64,000 nucleotides of DNA from JAJYUU01 sp963822955 (GCA_963822955.1 CAWGJS010000001.1:124001-188000); one strand, 5' to 3'. Shown: positions 9,794 through 20,070, counted from the stretch's first letter. The notes: a model not told the origin generated them from the sequence alone. Numbers and translations: made by a program.

Positions 9794-10471
9794 ATGGCCG
9801 ATGGGGAGAAGCTAACACAAGAGATGGCAGCCGCCCCGGAAGGGACCAGGAAAGCAGTCCCTCCAGGGCGGCTGAATGATACTAAGCCCGGCGGAAGGTT
9901 CCAGGGGTTTCTTGAGGCTAATGCCGAGTTTTTCGCGGCCGGTTGGACACTCGCTATTCCATGCGTCGTTATCTGGTGGGCCATTGTCACCCTCATCTAC
10001 GCCATGCAGCTTCCGAGCGGAGTTAGATGGACCGCCTTTGCGACCGCAGTCGTGATAGCAACTTCCGCCTTCCTCATTGGCGGCCTCGTCGGGTTCTTGT
10101 TTGGAATTCCACGGACGGTGCACGGGGCGACGCGGCCGACGCGCGCTACCTATTATCAGGGAAACACCAATCTGTAACAGGTCTCCGATTGGCTGACGAA
10201 GATCATCGTTGGTGTCAGCCTGGTAGAGATTGGCCGTGTTATACCTGCCCTGGCCAGATTCGGAGCGAGCATCAAAGCGCCTCTTGGCGGACGAGCATCG
10301 AGCGAAGCTTTCGGATTGGCACTGACGATCGCGAACGTCTTGCTTGGCTTCTTTCTGTTCTACCTGTGGAGTCGTTCGCTCCTCGTTCGAGAGTTGGAGG
10401 ATTCGGAAAGGCCGGAAGAGATCGCTCAGCAAATCAATCCGTCTTCCGCCAATAACAAGCCTGACTCCTGA
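9794..10471 (+). pseudogene. Membrane protein gene interrupted by an in-frame stop
   Basis: From ATG 9794 the frame encodes two hydrophobic helices and GFLFGIPR, then YYQGNTNL followed by TAA at 10175-10177. The same frame then continues without shift as QVSDWLTKIIVGVSL, a third and fourth hydrophobic segment, and stops at 10469-10471. The unbroken family motif is NTNLEQ(I/V)SDWLTKI(L/I)VGV, so TAA replaces the expected Glu codon (GAA or GAG). The whole is about 225 codons. The family is a bacterial inner-membrane protein of unknown function. Read as a nonsense pseudogene; readthrough or a base-call error are alternatives. Confidence 0.7.
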
Positions 10472-10664
10472 AATGACGGAGAGTCGCCGGTGGGGAGGTC
10501 AGCCGGTGACGCGTCAATCAGCGCATCAAGGCTGCGGCAAGGACTGCGCGAGCTGCCCGCCGGAACCGGCAGCACGCTCACCCAGTTGCAGCCCGGGCCG
10601 GGCGCGGGTTGGATTCCGTGCGAGGATGGCGCAGCTTGGCGTCGTGCCGGAAGGACCTGTGAGC

Positions 10665-11666
10665 GTGAGTCGCATCGTTATTATCGGAGCTACCGGGCAT
10701 ATAGGTAGTTATCTTGTGCCACGGCTGGTAGGTGGCGGCCATGAGGTCATCGCAATGAGCCGCGGTAACCGCGGCCCTTACCACGCCAGCCCGCAGTGGG
10801 ACTCGGTCACCAGAGTCATTGTCGATCGCGACGCCGAGGACAGCGAGGGAACCTTCGGTGCCCGGGTCGCGGCGCTGCGGCCCGATGTCGTGATCGACCT
10901 GATCTGTTTCACTGCGGCGTCGGCGCAGCAGCTCATTGACGCGTTGCGCCCGTCCCGTCCGTTGCTCGTCCACTGCGGGACTATCTGGGTGCATGGTCCC
11001 GCGGCGCTGGTGCCGGTCACCGAGGACGAGCCCCGGACCGCCTACGGTGAGTACGGCACGGGCAAGGCAGAGATCGAAGCACTGCTGCACCGCGAGACAC
11101 TCGCGGGCGGCGTCCCCGCAGTTGTCCTGCACCCCGGTCACATCAGCGGGCCGGGCTGGCCGGTCATCACCCCGGCCGGCAACCTGGATCCCGCCGTCTG
11201 GACGAACCTGGCCACCGGCCGGCCGCTCGCGCTGCCCGATCACGGGCTGGGCGTCCTGCATCACGTGCATGCCGACGACGTGGCGCAGGCCTTCGAGCGC
11301 GCGCTGTCCCGGCCGGCTGCCATCGGGGCCAGCTTCCACGTCGCTGCTGAGAAAGCGATGACGCTTCGCGGCCTGGCGACCGGCGTCGCGCAGTGGTTCG
11401 GCCGCGAGCCGGTGCTCGACTTCGTCGACTGGGCGCAGTTCGACCGCCGCGTCGCTCCCGAGCACGCCGAGGCCACCCGGCAGCACACCTTCCGCAGCAT
11501 CACAGCGAGCATTGCCCTGGCCAAAGACACGCTCGGCTATGCGCCGCGGTACAGCACGCTCAGCGCCCTGCACGAGGCATTGTCATGGCTCGTCGCTAAC
11601 CGCCAGGCAGACGTCGGCGGTCAGCAGCTCCTGGCGCCAAGCCTGGTACCCGGAGTTGCGCCTTAG
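10665..11666 (+). CDS. NAD-dependent epimerase/dehydratase family protein
   Basis: A 333-residue extended short-chain dehydrogenase. The N-terminal Rossmann motif GATGHIG is at residues 6-12; the Tyr-x-x-x-Lys motif is present as YGTGK near residue 128, and HVHADDVAQAF marks the C-terminal half typical of sugar-nucleotide epimerases/reductases. GTG at 10665 is chosen because AAGGA lies at 10651-10655; GTG 10659 and ATG 10626 are in frame. Substrate unknown; the nearest genes give no pathway. Confidence 0.85.
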   Translation: MSRIVIIGATGHIGSYLVPRLVGGGHEVIAMSRGNRGPYHASPQWDSVTRVIVDRDAEDSEGTFGARVAALRPDVVIDLICFTAASAQQLIDALRPSRPLLVHCGTIWVHGPAALVPVTEDEPRTAYGEYGTGKAEIEALLHRETLAGGVPAVVLHPGHISGPGWPVITPAGNLDPAVWTNLATGRPLALPDHGLGVLHHVHADDVAQAFERALSRPAAIGASFHVAAEKAMTLRGLATGVAQWFGREPVLDFVDWAQFDRRVAPEHAEATRQHTFRSITASIALAKDTLGYAPRYSTLSALHEALSWLVANRQADVGGQQLLAPSLVPGVAP

Positions 11667-11968
11667 CCTTCGGGCATCACGCTTCCACTCCCCCGGGCTG
11701 GCTCCTCCTTGCGGGCGAGGTCATCGACACCGTGCTTGGCCCGGTTAACATGCGGCGCGCCGGCGCTGGGCCCCGCGGCCCTGTGGTCTGCCGCGATCTG
11801 GGCAACCGGCTCGCCAAACCCCTCCGCCAGCCTGTGCTGGCAAGACACCGGTGGCGCCTCTCTGGTCCTCGGCTGGCGGGACGCTGACCTGGTCACTCTC
11901 CTGCTCTGATGGGCAGCCCGGCGATGCGCAAGGCGCACGCGACGGCGCACACCAATGCCAGCACGATG
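11667..11968. other. Intergenic stretch, no supported gene
   Basis: About 300 bases. The minus strand shows a short hydrophobic reading frame near 11905-11985 (DIVLALVCAVACAL) without a usable start; it may be a remnant. Nothing else is recognised. Confidence 0.3.
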
Positions 11969-12163
11969 TCAGGGGCTGGTGACATGTCCATTTGATGCAG
12001 CAGCAGCCTTGGCTATCTGCTTGGTTCGCTCGGCGGCGTACCGCCGGTACTCGTCGCGGATCTGGGCGTACACGTTCCGGTCGTACTGCGTGGTTGCTGC
12101 GGCGAGGCCAGACTCAGCCGTGGCGATCTTCGCAGCTATCTGCTCCAGCGTCAGCGCGCTCAC
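11969..12163 (-). CDS. Small helical hypothetical protein
   Basis: A 64-residue charged Ala-rich protein (LTLEQIAAKIATAESGLAA, then QIRDEYRRYAAERTKQIAK) predicted to be almost all helix, possibly a coiled coil. GTG start at 12163 without a clear ribosome site. No family recognised; could be spurious, but its composition is not that of a shadow frame. Confidence 0.4.
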   Translation of the reverse strand: MSALTLEQIAAKIATAESGLAAATTQYDRNVYAQIRDEYRRYAAERTKQIAKAAAASNGHVTSP

Positions 12164-12325
12164 ACCCGTGAGCCTACGACTAGCCGCCTACAACGCAATC
12201 AGGTTTCGCGCGCGCGGCGGTGCTTTCCCGGTCTCGGCGCGGCTATGTCGGGACTGGCTGCTCGGCGCTCGGTTGTCCCACAGGACTCCGGGCGGCGCAC
12301 ACCGAGGTAAGACGGTCAGTTGGTG

Positions 12326-13516
12326 CTACGGATGAGGTACTTGCTCAATCGTCCACGTGCCGTCATTGCCGCCGTGCCACCGCCATGCGAGCAGCCGCCC
12401 CCCGTTGTAGTTCCCGACGGCAGTGCACACCCTGGGCGAGAAGCACGACACGCCATTGAGCACACTGTCGATAGCAGTCCCGTGCGGAGCGTGCTGTATC
12501 GACCAGCCGGTCCCGGGGATCCGCAGCACCGACAGGGCCTGCGGCGTGTCCGCGCCGATGAAATATTGTCCGACGGCCATGCAAGCGGCAGCCGACCAGC
12601 AGGCCACTGAGGGCAGCCGGGTGTCGAACCCGCCGGCCGGGGCGGCGGATGGCTGCACGGTCCACTTGCTGCCGTTCCAGTGCATGGCCAGCCCGATGGT
12701 GAATCCGGTTGTGCCCTGCGATCCAGTGGCCATGCAAGCCCGAGCCGACGAGCACGACACCCCCATCAGGAAGTTCTCCGGGCTGGCCGGGTTCGCGGTG
12801 TGCTGGACCCGCCATTTCCGCCCGTTCCAGCGCTCAGCCAGTGCCTGGAAGAACGAGCCAGAGGCGTACGAGCCGACCGCGGTGCAGGCCCTAGCCGAGG
12901 TGCACGACACCCCTTGCAGGGACGCGCTGGAGCCGGCCGGCGTAACGGCGTGCCGCATCGTCCAGTGATGGCCGTTCCAGCGCTCGGCTAGCGCGAAGGC
13001 CCTGGTGCTCGCCCCGTTGATATAGCCGCCGATGGCCGTGCAGGCGGTGGTCGACGTGCAGGACACACCGGTCAGGAAGCTCGAAGACGCACCGGCCGGA
13101 TTGGGTGTGTGCTGGATGCGCCAGCGATGTCCGTTCCAGTGCTCCGCCAGCGTCACCTCGGCATTCTCGTTACCAGCGCTGCCGACAGCACTGCACGAGG
13201 TGGCAGACCAGCACGACACCCCAGTCAGGATGCTGCCCGGCTCGTGAGCCAGGTTGGGCGTGTGCTCGACGCTCCAGTGATGGCCGCTCCAGTGCTCGGC
13301 CAGGGTCACATCAGCGTCCGCGCTCGTGGTGTAGCCGCCCGTCGCCATGCAGGAATTGTCGGAGCCGCACGACACCGCAGACAGCACGAAGTCTGATGCA
13401 GTGGCGGGCGCGAGGCGCGCTGTCACCATGCCGCGAGCACTTGCGCTAGCCGGTCCCATCAGGCACAGGGCCAGCGCACCGAGAAACGCCGCGACGCCAA
13501 TGCTACGTCGAGTCAT
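12326..13516 (-). CDS. Secreted seven-repeat beta-propeller-like protein
   Basis: A 396-residue exported protein with a signal peptide (MTRRSIGVAAFLGALALCLM...ASA). The mature part is seven tandem repeats of about 50 residues, each built as GVSCxSxxxCxAVG, then LAExWNGxxWxxQ and a Pro-Ala-Gly turn. Seven blades suggest a seven-bladed propeller, with the two Cys of each repeat likely paired. ATG 13516 has GGGAG six bases upstream. Such repeat proteins are frequent in soil actinomycetes; ligand unknown. A Cys-free propeller with the same blade count lies at 20531-21631. Confidence 0.85.
   Translation of the reverse strand: MTRRSIGVAAFLGALALCLMGPASASARGMVTARLAPATASDFVLSAVSCGSDNSCMATGGYTTSADADVTLAEHWSGHHWSVEHTPNLAHEPGSILTGVSCWSATSCSAVGSAGNENAEVTLAEHWNGHRWRIQHTPNPAGASSSFLTGVSCTSTTACTAIGGYINGASTRAFALAERWNGHHWTMRHAVTPAGSSASLQGVSCTSARACTAVGSYASGSFFQALAERWNGRKWRVQHTANPASPENFLMGVSCSSARACMATGSQGTTGFTIGLAMHWNGSKWTVQPSAAPAGGFDTRLPSVACWSAAACMAVGQYFIGADTPQALSVLRIPGTGWSIQHAPHGTAIDSVLNGVSCFSPRVCTAVGNYNGGRLLAWRWHGGNDGTWTIEQVPHP
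12332..13393 (-). repeat. Seven in-gene tandem repeats of about 150 bases
   Basis: Coding repeats of the propeller gene. The stretch encoding WNGxxW recurs with near-identical DNA (gccgttccagcgctcggc and variants) in most units. Repeats differ enough to be read as an old expansion, not a fresh one. Confidence 0.75.
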
Positions 13517-13909
13517 TGCCGCTCCCGATGGCCATTTCCGCACCAGGTGGCCCCCCAGTGCGAAATGTACACCGCAATAACGGCGCCGTCACGGCAGACG
13601 CGGGGCATCTGGATACGTAAGGCACGGTCGCCGCGAACATGACCTGGCACCCCGGACCTGCATAACGGCGTGCGAACGCTGCACGCAGCCTGTGCGAGCG
13701 GCTTACGGCCTTGGCATGGCGCAATCAGCAGGAACACGGTCAGGCTACGCGAAAGCACATTGTCAGCTTTTATCATTCTAAATACGCTGACTGGGTTAGT
13801 GCCACCATAACTGGACCCACTCCTGGGTGAACGAGGCAAGCGATTATCTCGCGTCTTCAAACTGTCCAAGATGGCGACTGCCAGGACGCACGAGACTTGG
13901 AGATCGCGA
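13517..13909. other. AT-richer intergenic region
   Basis: About 390 bases between two divergent secreted-protein genes. The part from about 13735 to 13860 is visibly AT-richer than its surroundings (for example cttttatcattctaaatac) and probably holds promoters for both sides. No gene is supported. Confidence 0.4.
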
Positions 13910-15943
13910 ATGCACAATTTGCGTCGTCGCGCTGCGCGCGGCAAACATCATTATTGGCCGCTGGCGGCGGCCCTCGCGGTGAGCGCTGCGATGACCGTCG
14001 CGCTGCCCGCCGCCGCGTACAGAGGAGGCGGCCTGGCCGTGGACCGCGGCGCAGCCCGGACCGGCGCGCTCAATCGTGCTAGCCGCGGCGAGCCGGCCAG
14101 AAGCCTCGCCGAAGCCGGGCCGGATTGCAGGCACTGTGCGCGGGGCTCGCACCCGGCGACCGCTCGCAGGGATGACCGTGCAGGTCACCGCCTTGCGCGT
14201 GGGCGGTCCGACGACGCACGCTACGACCTCAAGAAAGGGCACCTACAGCGTCGGCAAACTGGCGCCCGGCAGCTACTCCGTCTGCTTCTACGCGCCGGCT
14301 AGGGCACCCAGTACGTGTCGCAGTGCTTCCGCGACAAGCCCGCAGACGGCTCGGCCGTACCGACCAAGGTCACGGTGAAAAGCGGCAAGACAACGACCGT
14401 CACCGCCGCGCTGGCCCTCGCCGGGAGCATAACCGGGACGGTCAGCAGCGGCGCCAGCGGAACCGGAGCGGGCGGCGTCGAAGTATCGGTGACCGCGGCC
14501 CGGTCGCACGCGGTGAGCTTCGCGACGGCATCATCCAAGGGCACATACACCGTCACCGGGTTGGCGCAGGCACGTATTCAGTGTGCTTCGATGCGCCCAC
14601 CGCTACGGCGAACGGCTTTGTAGCGCAGTGCTACCGCGGGCAGCCGGTGATGGCCTGGGGCACCCGACCGCGGTCATGGTCAGCGGCGGCAAGACGACCC
14701 GGAACATCAATGCCAGGCTGGCCGCGGACGGCAGTATCGCGGGCACCGTCACCGCGGCGGGCGGCTCCGCGGGCCTCGCCGGGATTGACGTCCAGGCGAC
14801 GCCCGTCGGCGGATCCGGCACCGCGTCCTACACCGTGACCAACACCGGCGGCAGCTACGCCGTGCACAACCTGACGCCAGGCAGCTACACCGTCTGCTTC
14901 TACCCGCCGGCCCAGGACACGACGGGGCTGGTGGCGCAGTGCTACAACGCCGAGCCCGCCGACGGATCCGCCGCGCCCGACCCCGTCACCGTGACCGGCG
15001 GCGCCACCGTCACCGGCATAGACGCCCAGCTCGCGCGCACGGGCAGCATCGCGGGCACCGTGAGAGCGCCGCGACCAGCAACCCGGTCGCTGGCGCAAAC
15101 GTCGAGGTGTTTCCGTCCGGCGGCATCGGCACGCAGGTAGACACGACCACGGGCACCGACGGCACGTACTCGGTCGCCGGGCTCGCGGCCGGCACGTACA
15201 CCGTTTGCTTCTTCGTTACCGCACTTGTCCCGCAGTGCTACAACGACCAGCCGGTCACCGGTACGCCGACGCCCGTCACCGTGTCAGGCGACGCGGCGAC
15301 CACGGGCATCGACGCCGCGCTGGCCGCGACCGGCGGCATCGCCGGCAACGTCACCGACGCCGCCACCGCTGCCCCGGTCAGCGGCGTCACCGTCGAGATC
15401 ACCGATACCGACGGTTCGTCGGCCAGCTATGTCACGACCGGCGCCGACGGCACCTACAGCGTGAGCGGCCTCGCCGCGGGCAGCTACAGCGTCTGCTTCT
15501 ACCCGCTGGCCAGCTCGGCCAGCGGGTACCAGCCGCAGTGCTACAACGCCGAGCCCGCCGACGGGTCGGTCACGCCCGATCCCGTCATGGTCACCGCGGG
15601 CGCCACCGCCAGCGGAGTCAACGCTGCCCTGGCGGCGGGCGGCTCCATCTCCGGCACGGTCACCGACGCGGCGACCTCCGCCCCGCTGGCAGACGTCGAA
15701 GTCGACGTCTACCCGACGGGCAGCAGCGGGATCGGCGGCACGACCACTACCGGCGCGGACGGAACTTACTCAATTGGCGCGCTGGTGACCGGCCAGTACT
15801 CGGTCTGCTTCTACCCGCCGGACCCGTACCTCGCGCAGTGCTACAGCGCCGAGCCCGCGGACGGATCGGTGTCGCCGGACCCGGTCACCGTGACCGGCGG
15901 CACGGCCACCACCGGGATCAGCGCCGCGGTGGCCCAGCCATGA
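13910..15943 (+). pseudogene. Secreted carboxypeptidase-regulatory-like repeat protein, frameshifted
   Basis: Starts MHNLRRRAARGK with a signal peptide, ATG 13910 with GGAG at 13899-13902. It encodes six Cna-B/carboxypeptidase-regulatory-like repeats of about 95 residues, each GSIAGTVTD...APLAGVxV...GTYSVxGLAAGSYxVCFYPP...AQCYNAEPADGSxxPDPVTVTGG. The product is spread over three frames with changes at about 14040-14110, 14300, 14565, 14642 and 15062; after 15062 the frame is open to the stop at 15941-15943. Without the shifts it would be about 675 residues, a cell-surface or secreted adhesin-like protein with a conserved Cys pair per repeat. Five shifts argue for decay, or for poor sequence in this repeat tract. 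Confidence 0.75.
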
Positions 15944-16002
15944 CCCGGCCGCCAGTCGCGTCCGCAGACCCTGACCAGCCTGAGACATCCGGGAGTTCGG
16001 CA

Positions 16003-17655
16003 ATGACTCGACTAACCCAGCCGTGGAAGCGGAACGCCAGCCGCCGTAGGCCAGCCCGCTCCCGCGTCGCTCGGGCCCTCGCGGCCGCGGCCGCCGCGCT
16101 AAGCCTGGCGGCCGTCATGGCAGCGCCCGCTGCCGCCGCTCCCGCCACCGGGCAGCGGACGTCCGCAGCCAGCGTGATCGGCGCTGCACTCGACCCTGAT
16201 CAGGGCTGCGACGCGCACCAGCTCGCCCGCAACGACGACGGATCCACCGGGCTGGTGACGCTGCCGTTCACGATCAACTTCTACGGAACGCCGTATTCCG
16301 CGCTGTACGTGAACAATAACGGCAACGTTACCTTCGGTGGCCCGATGTCTACCTACACGCCGTTCCAGATCACCGCGAGCACGCCGCCGATCATCGCGCC
16401 GTTCTTCGCCGACGTCGACACGCGGGCGCTGACCTCGGGAATCACCAGCTACGGCGCCGTGACCTACCAGGGCCACCAGGCGTTCTGCGTGAACTGGCGC
16501 CGCGTTGGCTATTACAGCAGCCATACCGACAAGACCGACACGTTCCAGCTGCTGCTCGTCAGCGACAACCAGTTCGGTGACTTCGACATCATCTTCAATT
16601 ACGGCTCGATCCAGTGGGAGACCGGCGACGCCAGCGGCGGCTCTGACGGCCTGGGCGGGACGCCCGCCAGCATCGGCTTCTCCAACGGAGACGGCAACCC
16701 AGCGCACTTCTATCAGCTGCCCGGCAGCCTTCAGAACGGGGCGTTCCTGGACTCCAATCCCAGCACCGCGCTGGCCACGCACAGCAACCTCAACCCGGCG
16801 GTGCCGGGCCGATTCCAGTTCCACATCGCCTCGGGCAGCCAGATCACCACCAGCAGCACGTGCACGCCGTACTACTTCGTGAGCGTGCGCGGCTCCGGCG
16901 AGACCGCCAGCAGCGTCACCGACCAGTCAGACTCGAAGGAAACCGCGGCTGTGTACTCGGCGATGCTGGATCGCTACCACGGCTCGAAGAGCAACATAAC
17001 CTACTACCAGCTGCCGTATCAGGCGCTGTCGGTCAACGTGCTCACCCAGGGACTGTCGTCGTGGAACCTCAGCCGTGACGAGGACCGATTCTTCGAGACA
17101 AACCTGGTCACGTACCTGGAGAGCGTCGCCGACGGCCTGAATTCCCTTACCGGCTACCTCGAGTCGGTCAACCGGTCGTGCGCCGCGCAGCATCAGACCC
17201 CGAAATTCATCCTGGTCGGCTACTCGCAAGGCTCACTGGTTATACACCAGCTCCTGCACGACATGCCGACCGCCGATCCGCTGCGCAGCGAGATCGCGTT
17301 CGTCGGGCTGATCGCCGACCCGGCCGCGGTGACCAACTCGACGGTCAGCATCAACTGGGGTACCGCGCTGCCGGGTGACTACGGCATCTGCCGCGTCGCC
17401 AAGAACGTCACCAGCGTCGACCTGTGCAGCACCGGCAACGCTGACATACCGGCGGCGTTCAGCCACGTCACCCAGGCCGTCTGCGACTCGGGCGACATCG
17501 TGTGCGACACCTCGCACACCTTCGGCCAGTGGGTAACCGACTGGTTGGGTGATGTCACACAAGGCAAGACCATCCACACCAGCTATCCGACAAAGTCCCC
17601 GTCCGAGCTCTCGAACATGGGGCACGAGATCGTGATCATCGCGCACATGACCTGA
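16003..17655 (+). CDS. Secreted nidogen-like (NIDO) domain + cutinase-type hydrolase fusion
   Basis: A 550-residue exported protein: long Arg-rich signal peptide ending near APAAAAPA; a NIDO domain (about residues 65-290, LYVNNNGNVTFGG, APFFADVDTR, FQLLLVSDN, IIFNYGSIQWETGD, GFSNGDG); then a cutinase-like alpha/beta hydrolase with GSGET, the nucleophile elbow GYSQGS (Ser408) and a C-terminal CDSGDIVCDTSHTF giving the Asp and His. Cutinases cleave esters outside the cell; NIDO domains are adhesive. Start at 16003 has GGGAG at 15991-15995; the in-frame ATG 15940 overlaps the stop of the upstream pseudogene. The pairing of the two domains suggests substrate or matrix anchoring of an esterase. 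Confidence 0.85.
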   Translation: MTRLTQPWKRNASRRRPARSRVARALAAAAAALSLAAVMAAPAAAAPATGQRTSAASVIGAALDPDQGCDAHQLARNDDGSTGLVTLPFTINFYGTPYSALYVNNNGNVTFGGPMSTYTPFQITASTPPIIAPFFADVDTRALTSGITSYGAVTYQGHQAFCVNWRRVGYYSSHTDKTDTFQLLLVSDNQFGDFDIIFNYGSIQWETGDASGGSDGLGGTPASIGFSNGDGNPAHFYQLPGSLQNGAFLDSNPSTALATHSNLNPAVPGRFQFHIASGSQITTSSTCTPYYFVSVRGSGETASSVTDQSDSKETAAVYSAMLDRYHGSKSNITYYQLPYQALSVNVLTQGLSSWNLSRDEDRFFETNLVTYLESVADGLNSLTGYLESVNRSCAAQHQTPKFILVGYSQGSLVIHQLLHDMPTADPLRSEIAFVGLIADPAAVTNSTVSINWGTALPGDYGICRVAKNVTSVDLCSTGNADIPAAFSHVTQAVCDSGDIVCDTSHTFGQWVTDWLGDVTQGKTIHTSYPTKSPSELSNMGHEIVIIAHMT

Positions 17656-17666
17656 GCAAAGGCGCC

Positions 17667-17700
17667 GCCGCACGGGGAAGGTGAGGTGACCCCGTGCGGC
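17667..17700 (+). terminator. Strong GC hairpin after the cutinase fusion gene
   Basis: Perfect 11-base inverted repeat gccgcacgggg / ccccgtgcggc with a 12-base loop, 12 bases after the stop of the NIDO-cutinase gene. No T-run follows, as is usual for actinomycete terminators. Confidence 0.75.
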
Positions 17701-17960
17701 AGCGCCCGCTTACTGCCGTGGCAGGAGCTAGGCCGCGCGCGACCTCGCAAGTGACGAACACCAGGCCGCCAAAGTCCACGAGGCGTACCTGGTCCGACAG
17801 GTAGTCCGTTATGCTCGGTTCGCGGGCTTCCACATGTGAACGGCAGCCTTTCCTGTCTACCGCGCCTGCTTTTTGCGTCTCCTTGGTGCTCGCTTTACCC
17901 CTGCGCGGCGTCTCAAGCATCGGGGATCTCTGACGGTGCTGGCAGACGGGAGCAGTGCAA

Positions 17961-18948
17961 GTGGACGTGTTCGATAACGACTCGGCGGGCCGGTCCTTAC
18001 TAGCGGTGGCGGGGCCACGCCGGCGGACATTCCTGCGCATGGCCGGCGCCGCCGGCGCGCTCGGCGTCGCGGCGGCAGCAATCCCGGCGCAGTCGGCCCG
18101 AGCCGCAGCGGCAACGCACAATTTCCTGGGCAGCTACGAGGGTCCGCCCGGTGGCACCACGAATCAGTGGTTCAATCAGATCGCGGCTGTCGTGCCGGGC
18201 CTCAACGGCTTCCGCCAGTACGACAGAAAGCCATTCCGCGACAGCTCCGGCGCATGGCACAACGATCTCGCCAAAAAGTGGCCAGCGCCACCATATCCGG
18301 GTTACCAAGGTCCAAGCGTCTTCTCAATCTATCCGATACCGGACACCGTGGTCGCCGTGGCGTCGGACGCTCCCGCGATACTGGCAATTAAAGAAGATCC
18401 TCAGCCTGGCGCCGCCCAACTCGTACCTGAGCGCCTGGCATGAGTTCGGCAACATCAAGTACCCGGGCTTTCTGACAGCCGAGAGTTTGAAAGCCGTGCA
18501 CAAGGTCATGCAGGGCCTGGTAGCCGGCTATCCAAACGTGCGGTACGGGCCGATCTTGTTCGCTCCAGCTGTGAAATACGAACATAGCCTTGAGGCAGCC
18601 TTCCGGTCCGTGCCGCGTGGCATGGGCTTCTACGGCGTCGATGTATACGGCAACAACGGGACCAGCGAAGGGCTGAAACAGCTTGAGACCTTTATCGGCT
18701 TGGCCAAGCCGCTGGACCCCTCTGGTAAGAGATATCCGAAGCTGCTGATCGCTGAGACCAACACCCCCCACGAGAAACAGCGGCCGGACTGGTTCACCGC
18801 GGTGTGCACAAGGATGCACCACTACGGCACTAATTCCATCGGCGTCCTGACATACTGGAATAAGACCGGCAAGCTGTCGGGCCCATGGCTCCCAGATGAC
18901 AAGGCAACCATTAAGGCGATGAAAACCATCATCCATAGAGTCTTCTAG
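17961..18948 (+). pseudogene. Tat-exported glycoside-hydrolase-like protein, frameshifted
   Basis: A twin-arginine signal (RRRTFLRMAGAAGAL...QSARA) leads into a predicted TIM-barrel protein. The first frame runs to VVAVASDAPAILA near 18390; the product continues one base on as LKKILSLAPPNSYLSAWHE and ends ...TIIHRVF at 18948. Removing one A from the AA/AAA run at about 18387-18393 restores a single frame of about 328 codons. FYGVDVYGNN and LLIAETN look like barrel strands with a catalytic Glu, as in GH26-like glycosidases, but the family is uncertain. GTG 17961 has GGGAG at 17948-17952. Its TAG stop is the IS630 target site. Confidence 0.7.
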
Positions 18949-18965
18949 TGTCCCGTGTTGTAAGT
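18945..18965 (+). repeat. Left inverted repeat and TA target of the IS630 element
   Basis: ctagtgtcccgtgttgtaag plus t; pairs with 20489-20509 at 19 of 21 positions including the flanking C, TA and G. Confidence 0.75.
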
Positions 18966-18998
18966 TGTTTTACGGTGTGATTCGCGGGACAATGGAGC

Positions 18999-20070
18999 AT
19001 GTCCTTAGCTCCTGCGCTGGCGCTGCGTGAGGGTGACCGTCAGCGGCTGGGTGATCTGGCGCGGCTGCCGAGCGTGCCGTCGGGCCTGGCGAAGCGGGCC
19101 CGGATCGTGCTGCTGGCCGCGGACGGGATGCCGAACGCGCAGATCGCCCGGACGGTGGGGGTGTCGCGGCCGACGGTGATCGGCTGGCGGGACCGGTATG
19201 CGGCGGGAGGGATCAGGGCGCTGGAGGATGAGCCGCGGTCGGGGCGTCCGCAGGTAATCGATGAGATCGACGTGGTGGTGGCGACGCTGGCTGATGACGG
19301 CCGCCCGCCGAGCCCGGCTGGGGATCACGCACTGGTCGGCCCGGTTCCTGGCCGCCGAGCTGGGGATCTCGTTCGCGTCGGTGGCGCGGATCTGGCGCAG
19401 GTGGGGCATCCAGCCGCACCGGCTGGAGACGTTCAAGTTCTCCACCGACCCGGAGCTCGAGGCGAAGGTCCGCGACGTCGTCGGGCTCTACCTGGACCCG
19501 CCGGCGAACGCGGTCGTGGTATCGGTGGATGAGAAGAGCCAGATCCAGGCGCTGGACCGGACCGCGCCGATGCTGGCGCTGCGGCCCGGCTTGCCTAGGC
19601 CCGGCAGACCTATGACTACAAGCGCAACGGCACCACCACGCTGTTCGCCGCGCTGGAGGTCGCTACCGGGAAGATCACCGCCGATGCCTGCTATCCCCGG
19701 CACCGCCACCACGAGTTCCTGAAGTTCCTGAAGAAGGTCGCCGCCGCGCATCCCGGCGTCCAGCTGCACGTGGTCTGCGACAACTACGGCACGCACAAGC
19801 ACCCCGCCGTGAAGGCATGGCTGAAAGACAACCCGCGGATCACGCTGCACTTCACCCCGACCAGCTGCTCCTGGCTCAACATGGTGGAGATCTTCTTCGG
19901 CATCATCACCCGCCAGGCCATCCGCCGCGGCACATTCAGGTCGGTCAAGGACCTCACCGCAGCCATCGGCGCCTTCATCGACGCCTACAACGACCGATGC
20001 CAGCCATTCACCTGGACCAAGGGCGCCGACGAATTACTTGCCAGAATCGAGGCCGGCAAAGACGCGACGC
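18999..20070 (+). pseudogene. IS630-family transposase, frameshifted
   Basis: N-terminal helix-turn-helix (AKRARIVLLAADGMPNAQIA, SRPTVIGWRDRY) in the first frame; second frame from about 19300 with ITHWSARFLAAELGIS and the catalytic VSVDEKSQIQALDR; third segment, back in the first frame from about 19610, with DYKRNGTTTLFAALEV, VCDNYGTHKHPAVKAW and the DDE Glu in SWLNMVEIFFG. The shifts lie at about 19290-19315 and 19560-19615. IS630 elements sometimes use one programmed shift; two make this copy probably inactive. The frame runs on past 20070 into the opposing gene with no natural end. Confidence 0.8.

Noticed and set aside
10344..10664. In-frame extension of the epimerase
   Set aside because: It overlaps the broken membrane-protein gene and lacks the family sequence; the Rossmann motif follows directly after 10665.
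12332..13393. Regular repeats that could look like a CRISPR array
   Set aside because: Repeats of about 150 bases code in frame for propeller blades and are not separated by unique spacers.
15205..15939. Long plus-strand frame upstream of the NIDO-cutinase start
   Set aside because: It is Arg-rich and overlaps the well-conserved repeats in another frame; the real start is 16003 with a ribosome site.
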